Shown here: in pieces, positions 25,728-35,105 of the stretch
Numbering within the stretch: position 1 is the first letter of the stretch
Layout: each line of letters begins with the position of its first letter
Source of the DNA: Lentilactobacillus curieae
GTDB taxonomy: Bacteria > Bacillota > Bacilli > Lactobacillales > Lactobacillaceae
Assembly (NCBI RefSeq): GCF_000785105.2
Contig: NZ_CP018906.1
Span: forward strand, 1 to 64,000
DNA: 64,000 nt
Reading direction: 5' to 3'
Made by a program: the position numbers and the translations under genes
Notes under the pieces: model-generated
What the model was told of the DNA's origin: nothing
The model's database searches: none
Seen by the model: only the letters and a program-made list of their open reading frames with translations

Positions 25728-27467
25728 ATGGCAAAAATGCGTGCAGGTCAAGCACTAGCAAAAGTTTTAGAAAGCTGGGACGTTGACCATATCTACGGAA
25801 TCACTGCTGATTCAATTAATAATACTGTCGACGGTCTTTACGAAGAACGCGATCAAATTAAATATATTCAAGTTCGTCACGAAGAAGTTGGTGCTCTAGC
25901 AGCAACCGCTGATGCAAAATTAACCGGTAAAGTTGGGGTTAGTTTTGGATCAGCTGGCCCTGGTGCTACTCACCTCTTCAATGGTCTTTACGATGCCAAG
26001 ATGGATCATGCCCCAGTAGTTGCAATTATCGGTCAATCAGCTACTCCAATTATGAACACATTCTTCTTCCAAGAAATGGATCAAGACCCAATGTTCGCTG
26101 ATTTAACTGATTTTCATAAACAAGCCACCAATCCAGAGCAAATTCCTTACATTATGGACCAAGCTATTCGGTACGCCTACGAGCACAAAGCACCAGCTAT
26201 CGTAATCATCCCAGATAACCTTTCCGCTGAAGAAATTGACTTTGAACCATTTAAGTCAGCCGAGGTTGTTAACGCAGTTGCTGAAGAAGTAATTGATGAC
26301 AAAGCTGTCAGTGATGTTTATGAACTACTTAAAAACGCCAAGCACCCAGTTTTATGGGCTGGTCTTGGAATGAAAGATGCTCGCAAGGAAATCGTAGAAT
26401 TTTCTGAAAAGTTCAGTGTTCCCGTCCTTTCAACGGCACCAGCCACTGGTGTGATGCCTACTGATCACCCTAATTTTATGGGTTCACGTGGCCGACTTGG
26501 AACTAAGCCAGCCTTTGAAGTAACTCAAGTAGCTGACTTGATTATCCTGGCCGGAACTAACTACCCATTTAGCCGTTTTCTTCCAGCTGGTATCAAGTTT
26601 GTTCAAATCAATAACTCAATTGCTGACCTTGGAAAGCAACGTGATGTTGATTTAGCTGTTCTTGCTGATGGCAAGAAGTTCTTCCAGGCACTTAACCAAA
26701 AGGGCGAGGCAGTTCCAACTACCCCATTCCTTAAAGCTGCTCAAGAAGATAAGCGCAATTGGGACGCTTGGTTAGATAAAGTTGCCGATGATGACAGCGA
26801 AGGCTTAGCTCCAGAAGCAGTAATTCGTGCCATTAAGGAAAATTCAACTGATGATTCAGTGTTTGGACTTGATGTAGGTAACAACCTAATGTGGTCAATT
26901 CGCCAACTTCCATTTAACAAGAACCAGAAGTTATCCATGTCAGCTTGGTTTGGAACAATGGGCTACGGACTTCCCGCAGCAATTGCCGGCAAGCTTAGTT
27001 TCCCAGACAGCCAAGTATTTAACATTGCTGGTGATGGTGGTTTCTCAATGGTAATGCAAGACTTGCTAACTCAAGTTCAGTATGACATGCCAATCATCAA
27101 CGTCGTCTTAGAAAATAAGGCTTACGGCTTCATCCAACATGAAAAGATTCAGGCCTCACAAGAGCCTTACGGAATCAACTTTATCGGTGCTGACTGGGCT
27201 GGATTCGCCGATAGCATGGGCGCAATCGGTTTGAAAGTTACTGACAGAAAGTCATTGGCTGATGCGTTTGCTAAGATCAATGAACTTCAAAAGTCTGGAA
27301 ATAAGAAGCCAATTCTAATTGACGCTAAGGTCAAGAATGTTGACCCTGCTGACACTAGTTTTATGCCAATTGACCCTACGCAATTCGATAAGGAAACAAT
27401 CGAGGGTTACAACAAAGCATCAAACCTATTTGATCAACCTGCTCTTCAAGACTTATTAGATGAATAA
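25728..27467 (+). CDS. pox: Pyruvate oxidase
   Basis: 579-residue thiamine-diphosphate enzyme. N-terminal PYR domain with the catalytic Glu (RHEEVGALAATADAKLTGKVGV), central FAD-binding domain (SRGRLGTKPAFEVTQVADLIILAG), and C-terminal PP domain with GDGGFSMVMQDLLTQVQYDMPIINVVLENKAYG (metal/ThDP motif GDG-x-N). Converts pyruvate, phosphate and O2 to acetyl phosphate, CO2 and H2O2; homotetramer in lactobacilli. The RBS TAGGAG precedes the ATG. A 250-bp upstream region contains the short inverted repeat CTTACGAAAAGTAAG (25678-25692) and no clear cre site. Confidence 0.93.
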   Translation: MAKMRAGQALAKVLESWDVDHIYGITADSINNTVDGLYEERDQIKYIQVRHEEVGALAATADAKLTGKVGVSFGSAGPGATHLFNGLYDAKMDHAPVVAIIGQSATPIMNTFFFQEMDQDPMFADLTDFHKQATNPEQIPYIMDQAIRYAYEHKAPAIVIIPDNLSAEEIDFEPFKSAEVVNAVAEEVIDDKAVSDVYELLKNAKHPVLWAGLGMKDARKEIVEFSEKFSVPVLSTAPATGVMPTDHPNFMGSRGRLGTKPAFEVTQVADLIILAGTNYPFSRFLPAGIKFVQINNSIADLGKQRDVDLAVLADGKKFFQALNQKGEAVPTTPFLKAAQEDKRNWDAWLDKVADDDSEGLAPEAVIRAIKENSTDDSVFGLDVGNNLMWSIRQLPFNKNQKLSMSAWFGTMGYGLPAAIAGKLSFPDSQVFNIAGDGGFSMVMQDLLTQVQYDMPIINVVLENKAYGFIQHEKIQASQEPYGINFIGADWAGFADSMGAIGLKVTDRKSLADAFAKINELQKSGNKKPILIDAKVKNVDPADTSFMPIDPTQFDKETIEGYNKASNLFDQPALQDLLDE

Positions 27468-27487
27468 TTAATATTGAGCCGTCATTA

Positions 27488-27526
27488 AGGGCAAACTAGT
27501 AAATTATTGACTGGTTTGTCCTTTTT
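27488..27526 (+). terminator. Terminator of pyruvate oxidase gene
   Basis: Stem GGGCAAACTAGT/ACTGGTTTGTCC followed by T5. Confidence 0.88.
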
Positions 27527-27565
27527 ACATAACCGATTACATTCCCAGTCTGATGGGCAATATTC

Positions 27566-27594
27566 TTGAATTCGGTTAGTGAATACCATACAAT
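27566..27594 (+). promoter_or_regulatory. Promoter of MDR gene
   Basis: TTGAAT, 17-bp spacer, TACAAT. It covers the longest-ORF start at 27579 and so supports translation starting at 27627. Confidence 0.7.
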
Positions 27595-27626
27595 TTATGC
27601 AGTCAATTAAAGGGGAGGATTTTACA

Positions 27627-28547
27627 ATGAAGGCTTTTGGATATGATCATAATGGTGGACCAGATGTATTCCAAGAATACGATGTGCCCACCCCAACATT
27701 AAAAGATACTGATATTTTAATCGAGACCAAAGCATTTGGTTTGAATAATTTCGAACGTTCACAAAGAGCAGGATTATTCGGCGAAACTACTAAGCAAATT
27801 ATTCCTGGACGTGACGTTGCTGGAATCGTTAAGGAAGTCGGTTCTGCAGTCACTAAGTTCAAGCCGGGTGATCGCGTTGTTGCTCATGGTCATCACGCAT
27901 ACTCAGAATTTGCGACAAGCAGCGAGGCCAACACAGTTATCATCCCTGACAACGTCACATTCGAAAATGCAGCCGCTATCGTCACGACCGGGGTAACTGC
28001 GTACAAGGGACTGCATTTCTTTGGTAAAGCTAAGCCTGGTCAAACAGTCATCGTTAAGGGTGCATCTGGCGGGGTTGGTTCTTTAACCGCTCAGCTCGCC
28101 TTGGGGCTTGGAGATGAAGTAATTGGCATTGGTTCTAGCAAAAACGAGGATTACGTCAAGTCATTAGGGATTACTCAGTACGTTGCTTATGATAAGCAGA
28201 CTCCCGCAGAGGTGTTGAAGGACAAGGCTGATTTAGTTGTAAATTCCGCAATGAACGGTGCCTCAAGTGACGAAGATGTTGCGATGATAAAACCAGGTGG
28301 GATTGTTGCTAGCGTTGCTCATGATGAACCATCAAGTGACAAAGATGTCCAGTTCAACCACATCGCTCCTACCAGTGAAGTTTCAGATGTTGAAGCACTT
28401 CAAACCATCATGGATTTAATGGCAAAAGAAAAGCTTAGCATCAAAGTTGGTTACGTTTTGCCATTCTCTGCAGCTGGCGTTGTAAAGGGTCACTCGATTC
28501 TTGAAGAGCGTCATGATGGTAGAGTAATTATTTCAAGGGAAGCATAA
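27627..28547 (+). CDS. MDR oxidoreductase, quinone-reductase type
   Basis: 306 residues: MKAFGYDHNGGPDVFQEYDVP, AFGLNNFERSQRAG, IPGRDVAGIVKEVG, nucleotide motif VKGASGGVGSLTAQLALGLG, end DGRVIISREA. NADPH:quinone reductase-like member without zinc ligands. GGGGAGG precedes the ATG. Third MDR gene in the window after 1364-2449 and 13113-14063. Substrate unknown. Confidence 0.88.
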   Translation: MKAFGYDHNGGPDVFQEYDVPTPTLKDTDILIETKAFGLNNFERSQRAGLFGETTKQIIPGRDVAGIVKEVGSAVTKFKPGDRVVAHGHHAYSEFATSSEANTVIIPDNVTFENAAAIVTTGVTAYKGLHFFGKAKPGQTVIVKGASGGVGSLTAQLALGLGDEVIGIGSSKNEDYVKSLGITQYVAYDKQTPAEVLKDKADLVVNSAMNGASSDEDVAMIKPGGIVASVAHDEPSSDKDVQFNHIAPTSEVSDVEALQTIMDLMAKEKLSIKVGYVLPFSAAGVVKGHSILEERHDGRVIISREA

Positions 28548-28551
28548 GATT

Positions 28552-28590
28552 AAAAAGGCTCTGTCACCAGATGGTGGCAGAGCCTTTTAT
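28552..28590 (+). terminator. Terminator
   Basis: Long stem AAAAGGCTCTG.CACC/GGTG.CAGAGCCTTTT with loop AGAT, between convergent genes. Confidence 0.9.
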
Positions 28591-28611
28591 TGTGTTCAAA
28601 ATTTTTTTGAA

Positions 28612-31041
28612 TTATTTTTCTTGAAGATTTTCAGATACTGCTGTCTTTCCAGCTATACGACCAAAAGTAAAGATGTCTGTTAACGAGTTTCCACCCAACC
28701 TATTACCTGCATGGATTCCCCCCGCTACCTCTCCTGCAGCGAATAAATGCGGAATTATCTTTCCGCTTTTTCCGATAACATGTGTTTTAGTATCGATTTT
28801 CAATCCGCCCATTGTGTGATGCATAGCCGGCTTCCTTGGAGTTGCGTAGAACGGTGGCTTGACAACTTTCAAATCAAATACATTCTTCCCAAATTCGGGG
28901 TCATTTCCAGATTCTACATATGAATTATACTTATCAATAGTTTCTCGAAGAATGCTTGGATCAACTTTTATTTCAGCAGCCAATCCTTCAATCGAATCAG
29001 ATTTGAAAAGCGTTCCAGCTTCAACTTGTGCGTCTATTTTTTCCTGATTGGTATTATATGCTGTTGCCTTGATATTGTCATCAGCAATTAAGTAAAATAA
29101 ACCACCATTTTCAATTGCCGCTTTTGATAAAACATCTCGTCCTTCATACTCATTGACAAAGCGTCTTCCTTCTTGATTTACCATTACAAAGTTAGCGGGC
29201 GGTACTTGTAGTCCTGAGAAAAGTTCTCCTGTATTAGGGTCAGAAACTGGCATCATTTGTGTAAATCCCATTCCAACTAATTCTGCACCGGCACTCTCCC
29301 CTAATCTAATACCATCACCAGTAATTGCCGGAGAATTGGAAGTCTTAATGTCATCATCAATTTTATCCCAGTAGGTGTTGTATTTTTGCAACATCTTTGT
29401 GTTTGCTCCAAAACCACCTGAGGCTAAAATTACTGAACTTGCATGGACAATGATCTCTTGGTTATTTGAGTTTCTACTAATAACCCCTTTGACCTCACCA
29501 TTTTCAATAATTAGCTTTTTAACTGGCGCATCTGTGATAATTTGTCCATTATTATTGTTCACAAAATCTCTTAGAGCAGAAATATATGCATATCCCTGAT
29601 TTTTCAATGGCTTATGGCCTCTTCGCCATTTAGCACCAACAGGCATTGCAACTTCCGAATTATCAAATTCAACCCCGATTTTTTCTAACCACTTAACTGA
29701 GTCCAAGGCATCATCTGTTAGAACTTTGACTAAATCATATTTTCCAAATATTTCGTTACCCTTTAGGTCGACTCGCTTTCCACCCAAATAAGTTTGAATT
29801 CTATGGAATAGTGAAGAATCAAAAAGGAATTCTTTCTCATCCGTAGTTTCATCGAGATATTTTGTTATCTGTTTCTTTAGCAAAATAAAGTCTGGCAGGT
29901 AATCTTTATCAATTTTTACTTCATCAATTTCTAAAATTCCCTGCAATGTTGTTTTTTCTCCAGGAATTGCATCAAATTTATTTTGCCAGCTTGGATCAGC
30001 AGCGTTCATCGGACCACCAGTCCTAATTGTATTACCACCAACGGCAGGAAATTTTTCCAAAAGAATTACATTTTTGCCTTCTTGAAGTACGGTTGCGGCC
30101 GCACTTAGCCCAGCACCCCCACCACCAATCACCACAACATCAGTTGAGTATTCTTTAGGCTCAATTTTTTCTGTTTCATTAGCTTTAGGACGTCGCTTTA
30201 GAATGTCGGGGTCGCCACCTGCAAGTTTCACAGCGTTAGCAACACCTTCAATAACCCCATTGCTTGTTATCGATGCCCCAGATACCGCATCAACATTTAG
30301 CGTCTGACCATTTACAATTTCATCAGGAATTCTTGTAAATACTGTATCTGCGATTCCTTTGGTTTCACCAGATGTATCAATATCAATATTTTCAATTCTA
30401 TCTTCACTAAACTCAACTGACATAGGAATCTTGCCATTATGACCAATGGCGGTCACATCATACTTCCCTGGAGTAACCTCTAAATCTTCAGGTTCGTTTA
30501 ACAGATTGATAACGTTGGTAAATCGAATAAAGGCTTTAAAACAGCTCTCTAAAAAGTCAATTGTACCCGAGTCTTTAATATTTCCTTCTGAATCAAAGGC
30601 ATTTTGAGCTTGGCCAAGTAAAAATTCATGTCCTGGCATCACCTGTGCATTCACACCTGGAGCATCCAATATTTGGCGCAAGTGCAATTGAGCTCGAGAT
30701 GAACCCTGCACATCATAGGATGCGCCAACTATCATTACTGGCTTGCCGTTAAATGGATGAACATCATTTGAAAGCCATTCAATCAAACTCTTCAAAGACG
30801 AGGTTATTGAATGGTTGTGCTCAGGTGTAGCAATAATAACGCCATCAGCATCTTGAATTTTTTTGTTATATTCCATAATTACAGGAATATCCTGTTTTGC
30901 TGATTCATTAAATAGTGGTAGATTCCTAACTTCCAACAATTCAATTGTTGCTGAATCAGAAAAATGTTTTTTTATGAACTCTAATAGAGTTCGGTTATAT
31001 GATTTCTTTGCGTTGCTTCCAACTATCCCTATTAACTTCAT
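28612..31041 (-). CDS. Three-domain flavin reductase, HcrB/fumarate-reductase-like
   Basis: 809 residues in three domains. 1-180: NADPH-dependent FMN reductase-like flavodoxin fold ([39 protein letters not shown]). About 195-285: FMN_bind domain with the ApbE flavinylation motif [12 protein letters not shown]. About 300-805: FAD-binding fumarate-reductase-like domain ([67 protein letters not shown]). The same architecture is known in LAB hydroxycinnamate reductase HcrB and in NADH-dependent acrylate/cinnamate reductases; substrate here inferred only. RBS TAGGAG; begins 11 nt after the hcrA-like gene. Confidence 0.85.
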   Translation of the reverse strand: MKLIGIVGSNAKKSYNRTLLEFIKKHFSDSATIELLEVRNLPLFNESAKQDIPVIMEYNKKIQDADGVIIATPEHNHSITSSLKSLIEWLSNDVHPFNGKPVMIVGASYDVQGSSRAQLHLRQILDAPGVNAQVMPGHEFLLGQAQNAFDSEGNIKDSGTIDFLESCFKAFIRFTNVINLLNEPEDLEVTPGKYDVTAIGHNGKIPMSVEFSEDRIENIDIDTSGETKGIADTVFTRIPDEIVNGQTLNVDAVSGASITSNGVIEGVANAVKLAGGDPDILKRRPKANETEKIEPKEYSTDVVVIGGGGAGLSAAATVLQEGKNVILLEKFPAVGGNTIRTGGPMNAADPSWQNKFDAIPGEKTTLQGILEIDEVKIDKDYLPDFILLKKQITKYLDETTDEKEFLFDSSLFHRIQTYLGGKRVDLKGNEIFGKYDLVKVLTDDALDSVKWLEKIGVEFDNSEVAMPVGAKWRRGHKPLKNQGYAYISALRDFVNNNNGQIITDAPVKKLIIENGEVKGVISRNSNNQEIIVHASSVILASGGFGANTKMLQKYNTYWDKIDDDIKTSNSPAITGDGIRLGESAGAELVGMGFTQMMPVSDPNTGELFSGLQVPPANFVMVNQEGRRFVNEYEGRDVLSKAAIENGGLFYLIADDNIKATAYNTNQEKIDAQVEAGTLFKSDSIEGLAAEIKVDPSILRETIDKYNSYVESGNDPEFGKNVFDLKVVKPPFYATPRKPAMHHTMGGLKIDTKTHVIGKSGKIIPHLFAAGEVAGGIHAGNRLGGNSLTDIFTFGRIAGKTAVSENLQEK

Positions 31042-31052
31042 TATGGTTTCTC

Positions 31053-31655
31053 CTATTTATTTAATTCCCAAAGCTGGTGTCCCGTACGTTTAACTGGATG
31101 CTTTTTCATTAGTTGATTTACCTCATCCGAAAATTGTAAAAATTGAGAAAAATCATTTTCTAATTCTTTTACTTTATTAGCATCTGATAGATAACCATTA
31201 TCATCAAATGCCAAAAGTGAATGCCCCAATAAGAATTCAGAACTAGGCATGACTCTCGCACTTATTTCTGGAGAATCTAGAATTTGACGTAAGTGGTTTT
31301 GGGCTCGAGAGGAACCTAATGAACCATGTGATGCACCGGTAATCATAACCGGCTTTTTATACAATGACTCAGAAACATACGACAACCATTCAAGAACACT
31401 TTTCAAAGCTGCAGGAATAGAGTGATCATATTCCGGAGTACTTATGATAACTCCATCTGATGATGATATTGATTCAACCATTTTTTTGATTGGCTCTGGT
31501 ACATTCGTGATATCAGATTCATCAAACACAGGAAAGTTCTTTATTTCACATATTTCGATATTTGCCTGCTTTTCAAAATGTTTCTGCATATATTTCAAAA
31601 GCATTCTATTTGTAGATTTATCTGCGTTTGAACCCACAATTGCTAAATAGTTCAT
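31053..31655 (-). CDS. NADPH-dependent FMN reductase, HcrA-like
   Basis: 200-residue flavodoxin-fold oxidoreductase: [66 protein letters not shown]. It closely parallels the N-terminal domain of the downstream HcrB-like protein, so the two arose by duplication or fusion. First gene of the two-gene operon; likely hands electrons from NAD(P)H to the partner. ATG at 31655 is spaced 9 nt from GAAGGG; the ATG at 31664 touches that site. Confidence 0.83.
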   Translation of the reverse strand: MNYLAIVGSNADKSTNRMLLKYMQKHFEKQANIEICEIKNFPVFDESDITNVPEPIKKMVESISSSDGVIISTPEYDHSIPAALKSVLEWLSYVSESLYKKPVMITGASHGSLGSSRAQNHLRQILDSPEISARVMPSSEFLLGHSLLAFDDNGYLSDANKVKELENDFSQFLQFSDEVNQLMKKHPVKRTGHQLWELNK

Positions 31656-31688
31656 ATTATTCATCCCTTCACAATCTCTTTACGCTCA

Positions 31689-31717
31689 ATAATAAACCGT
31701 TTCCATAAAATTTTGAA
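31689..31717 (-). promoter_or_regulatory. Promoter of hcrA-like gene
   Basis: Minus-strand TTCAAA, 17-bp spacer, TATTAT. Its -35 (31712-31717) overlaps the -35 of the divergent LysR promoter. A weak cre-like sequence lies at 31692-31705 (11 of 14 positions). Confidence 0.55.
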
Positions 31718-31743
31718 ATACGCATTAAACTATTGTACAATAG
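31713..31743 (+). promoter_or_regulatory. LysR promoter with palindromic operator
   Basis: TTGAAA, 17-bp spacer, TACAAT. The -10 is contained in the perfect 14-bp palindrome CTATTGTACAATAG (31730-31743), a candidate site for autoregulation. Confidence 0.65.
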
Positions 31744-31780
31744 CCTGGTTATTATTACCGATAAGGGGTGTGCTATATCT

Positions 31781-32698
31781 TTGAAAAACTATAAAACAAT
31801 GCTCGAATACATTGATAAAATTCTCACATATAATAACTTTACAAAAGCAGCGCAGGCACTTTATATTTCACAACCCTACTTAACTCAAGTGATCAAAAAA
31901 CAGGAAGATGAGCTTGGGGTACAAATTATAAATCGCCATTCTAAAAACTATCAGCTTACAAAAGCTGGAACTATCTACTATGAATACTTAAAAAAATTGG
32001 AATCTGAAGCTCAAACTTTTAAAAACAAATTAAGCTATCTAACTCCTGTCGATAAGACATATTCCTTTAGGATAGGTGTACTAAGCACCCTTGGATCAAC
32101 TATTCTTCCGGCTTTTATTCCTAACTTCTTATCAGATTATAAATCTGTCAACCTAGATATTGTGGAAAACGAACCAAAAATATCTGAAGAAAATATCAGA
32201 AATGGAAAAATTGATTACTACATTGGGCAGAATCCAGAGACATTACCTCCTGACTTAAACTATAAGATTGGAGCATCATGTGGTTATTATGCTGTTATTC
32301 CTCAGAGTTCGCCTTTTTTTAATCCCGATTATTCAATACTACAATCAGGTGCCATCCCATTAAATAAATTGTTAAAGGAAACTCTATTAGTAACATCAAA
32401 TGGTTCAGCAATTCGAGAACAGCTAAACCATCTTTTTACCAAATATTCAATTAGACCAAATCTAGTGGTCGAAAGTAACAATATTTTTACAATCTCTAGA
32501 CTTAGCCAACAGGGCGTTGGAGTTGCGATCGTTCCTCAAAATATCATCTCAAAAGGTCAAAATTATAATCTCTACCCAATCGATGATGATTTAATGAAAG
32601 TGACTTTTTTCATAGCATACTCTGAAAACCGATTACTTAGCCAAGTAGATAATGCATTAATTGAATCATTTATTAAGGCAACTACCACAATCAACTAA
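31781..32698 (+). CDS. LysR-family transcriptional regulator
   Basis: 305 residues. N-terminal helix-turn-helix: MLEYIDKILTYNNFTKAAQALYISQPYLTQVIKKQEDELGVQIINRHSKNYQLTKAG; the remainder is the periplasmic-binding-like effector domain (FRIGVLSTLGSTILPAFIPNFL, QQGVGVAIVPQNII). Divergent from the hcrAB-like operon, matching the regulator of LAB hydroxycinnamate reductase operons, so an aromatic or unsaturated acid may be the inducer (inference). TTG at 31781 follows AAGGGGTG; the longest ORF start at 31733 falls in the promoter. Confidence 0.88.
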   Translation: MKNYKTMLEYIDKILTYNNFTKAAQALYISQPYLTQVIKKQEDELGVQIINRHSKNYQLTKAGTIYYEYLKKLESEAQTFKNKLSYLTPVDKTYSFRIGVLSTLGSTILPAFIPNFLSDYKSVNLDIVENEPKISEENIRNGKIDYYIGQNPETLPPDLNYKIGASCGYYAVIPQSSPFFNPDYSILQSGAIPLNKLLKETLLVTSNGSAIREQLNHLFTKYSIRPNLVVESNNIFTISRLSQQGVGVAIVPQNIISKGQNYNLYPIDDDLMKVTFFIAYSENRLLSQVDNALIESFIKATTTIN

Positions 32699-32701
32699 TA
32701 T

Positions 32702-32737
32702 AAAAAGGTTCTGTCACATCTGTGACAGAACCTTTTT
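32702..32737. terminator. Bidirectional terminator
   Basis: Perfect 17-pair stem AAAAAGGTTCTGTCACA/TGTGACAGAACCTTTTT with a 2-nt spacer. Confidence 0.92.
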
Positions 32738-33116
32738 AGAACGTTACTCGCTTCTTAATCTTATCCGTTGGCGACGCAATCACCACACCAAAATCATTCA
32801 TTGAAACTTTCTGCTCAACTCGCACCCCATTTTGTACCAAAATCGTAAACTGATAATTTTGTTCAATTGCTAATTTCATGTACTGACTAATCATCGAATC
32901 AGCCATCTTGCCATTCAAGTACATTCGGTATTCAGGATACCCCTTTAAAACATCAGTAACCATTGCTGGAGTTTTTGAATTATTCAGCTGAGCAATTGTT
33001 AGTGCTAACGCAACCCGCTCACGAAAGTTTCCTAAGAAAGCTCGTTTTTCATCGGGCTTTAATTGTGGCGTTCCAAATGCATGTTGCCTAATATAATCTT
33101 CTGTGCTTTCAGCCAT
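32736..33116 (-). CDS. YueI-family protein (DUF1694)
   Basis: 126 residues: EDYIRQHAFGTPQLKPDEKRAFLGNFRERVALALTIAQ and a C-terminal half ending KKRVTF, typical of the YueI family, which has a ribosomal-protein-L7Ae-like fold guess but no assigned role. ATG at 33116 follows AAAGGTG. Starts 25 nt after the antiporter gene, probably co-transcribed. Confidence 0.85.
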   Translation of the reverse strand: MAESTEDYIRQHAFGTPQLKPDEKRAFLGNFRERVALALTIAQLNNSKTPAMVTDVLKGYPEYRMYLNGKMADSMISQYMKLAIEQNYQFTILVQNGVRVEQKVSMNDFGVVIASPTDKIKKRVTF

Positions 33117-33140
33117 AATATCACCTTTCAAAATTAATCT

Positions 33141-34997
33141 TTAATTGAGTTTCCCTAGTTCCCGCCTAATATTAGGGGCGTCTTCCTTACTACTAGTAAA
33201 TATGATTCTATCATTTATTTTTAGAGATGTCCCGCCGGTTGGACGGATAAATCGACGTTCACGAAAAATCTGAGTAATTGTAACCTGATCAATAAATGGT
33301 AAATTACGGACTTGGATATCCGTGTACTTGTGGTTTCGAAGTGTAACTTCGTAAACACTGGCATTCGTTGACGTGAGCAACTGCATTGTCGACGGTGTTT
33401 CAATCAACGACCGCAGCATACTGATATTAACATCTGGAGTATTGTAAAGTTCAATCCCCAAATCAGCCAGGTTATCCTGTTTCTCATTAAGGATGTTTCT
33501 GTCCTCAAACCGTACTATTACACGCCTTACTCCATATTGTTTTGCTGCTTTAGCAATCTCGTAATTCTTCTTAGAGTTAATTTTCCCAATCACGACCACC
33601 TCAGCATCAAACACTCCCTGTTTCATCAAATAACCCGTTTCCAGGTTATCAAGCAAGGTGACTGGAACTTCACTGTTAAACGAACGGTAGTTTAAATCAT
33701 TAGCAGTATACATTGTTACGTCGTACCAACCCCTAGACAACTGTTGGGCAACCGGAACCGTTGTTAGATTGGTTCCAATGATGTGCACCCGAGTTTTCTT
33801 AAGGTCTTCCTTCTCAGCAGAATATAGCTTGTTGAATAGAAATGGTCCCAGTACACAAGTAATCACAGCTGCTAGCAAGAATGCACCGGATTGTTGATTA
33901 GTAATTCGGTGAAGGTGCTTAGCAACTTGAAGGATTGCCAAAACAACCGTAATTGTTGTTACAGACATTGATGTTCCAGCAATTGAGTTAGCGTTTTTAA
34001 ATCTCAGCCGAAGTACCCAATAAACTAGAATCTTGCTTAAAACATATCCCAAAAACAGCACTGGAATCAGCATCACCGTTTTAGGATTCGCAATCAATTC
34101 TCTTAAATTGAGACCAACACCACTCATGATAAAGAAGATGGGAATGAAAAAGCCATACCCAATTGAGTCCAACCGTACCTTGGTTTCTTCGTGTGGTTCA
34201 AGTAACTTAATAACGATTCCTGCCATGAATGCTCCCAGGATTCCTTCAGCTCCAACCGATTCAGCAATCGTTACTAAAGTGACGATCATGAAGAAAGCTA
34301 ACCGAACATCAAGTTGGGTCGTTGATTTATTGATTCTGTCAAAGAACTTGAAGAACCGTTTGAAACGTAAAAATAGTAATGCGGCTGCCAATAAAATCAG
34401 TAATAACAACCACAAGGACTTGGAATCCGGACTATATGCGGACGCGTAAAATGTTAATCCCACCATGGGGACTACTTCTCCTAAAGCAGCAATTAGCAAA
34501 ATTGCCTGGCCAAACGGCTTACTTAGTAATTCCTTTTCCTTCAGTGCGGCAATTACGATTCCCAATGACACAGTCATAAATAAAATCGCCGTTAGGTATA
34601 CATCTGAAAACAACCCAAGGAACTTAACTGTAAAAGCCAACAGAATCGACATTACCACGATCGTAACGTAACTTACGATGGCCAAGAAAACTACAGAATA
34701 CTTGGGCTGATCCTGCCTTTCTTTTTGTTCCAATACAGACAGATCAGAATTACGTTTCTTGAATAGACTAAAGTCAATCTCCATCCCACTCAAGAACAGC
34801 AAAACAATCACCCCAACGTTTTCTAGCAAATCTAGCGTTGGATTATTTTGAATGATTCCAAATAAACTAGGGCCAAGAATCACCCCAACAATAATTTCAA
34901 CCACGGCAGTGGGTAAAAATGTCACCTTGAATTTTGCCATTGCCAGTGGAATAAAAAGTGCTGCCAATAAAATTAAAACTAACGAAATTTGGTTCAT
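33141..34997 (-). CDS. CPA2 monovalent cation:proton antiporter with TrkA domains
   Basis: 618 residues. About 12 TM segments in residues 1-385 with the CPA2 pattern TAVVEIIVGVILGPSLFG and GILGAFMAGIVIKLLEPHEE; the cytosolic part holds a TrkA-N (RCK) domain (KTRVHIIGTNLTTVPVAQQLSRGWYDVTMYTAND) and a TrkA-C domain (ITQIFRERRFIRPTGGTSLKINDRIIFTSSKED). K+/Na+ efflux against H+, gated by nucleotide or K+. ATG at 34997 follows AGGGGG; the longer ORF adds a 26-residue artefact. Confidence 0.9.
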   Translation of the reverse strand: MNQISLVLILLAALFIPLAMAKFKVTFLPTAVVEIIVGVILGPSLFGIIQNNPTLDLLENVGVIVLLFLSGMEIDFSLFKKRNSDLSVLEQKERQDQPKYSVVFLAIVSYVTIVVMSILLAFTVKFLGLFSDVYLTAILFMTVSLGIVIAALKEKELLSKPFGQAILLIAALGEVVPMVGLTFYASAYSPDSKSLWLLLLILLAAALLFLRFKRFFKFFDRINKSTTQLDVRLAFFMIVTLVTIAESVGAEGILGAFMAGIVIKLLEPHEETKVRLDSIGYGFFIPIFFIMSGVGLNLRELIANPKTVMLIPVLFLGYVLSKILVYWVLRLRFKNANSIAGTSMSVTTITVVLAILQVAKHLHRITNQQSGAFLLAAVITCVLGPFLFNKLYSAEKEDLKKTRVHIIGTNLTTVPVAQQLSRGWYDVTMYTANDLNYRSFNSEVPVTLLDNLETGYLMKQGVFDAEVVVIGKINSKKNYEIAKAAKQYGVRRVIVRFEDRNILNEKQDNLADLGIELYNTPDVNISMLRSLIETPSTMQLLTSTNASVYEVTLRNHKYTDIQVRNLPFIDQVTITQIFRERRFIRPTGGTSLKINDRIIFTSSKEDAPNIRRELGKLN

Positions 34998-35081
34998 TGA
35001 TTCTATCCCCCTTACATCTATTTTTAAAACATCCATGCATTTATAACAAATCTCAATCTCATATGCAATGCCCAACGTAAA

Positions 35082-35104
35082 AAAAGACGCAATTGCGTCT
35101 TTTA
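35082..35104 (-). terminator. Terminator of S53 peptidase gene
   Basis: Eleven-pair perfect palindrome AAAAGACGCAATTGCGTCTTTT with extra T residues on the minus strand. Confidence 0.75.
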
Positions 35105-35105
35105 C

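Noticed and set aside
31692-31705. cre site in the hcrA-like promoter
   Set aside because: Only 11 of 14 consensus positions, with mismatches in the core half; weaker than the two sites called.
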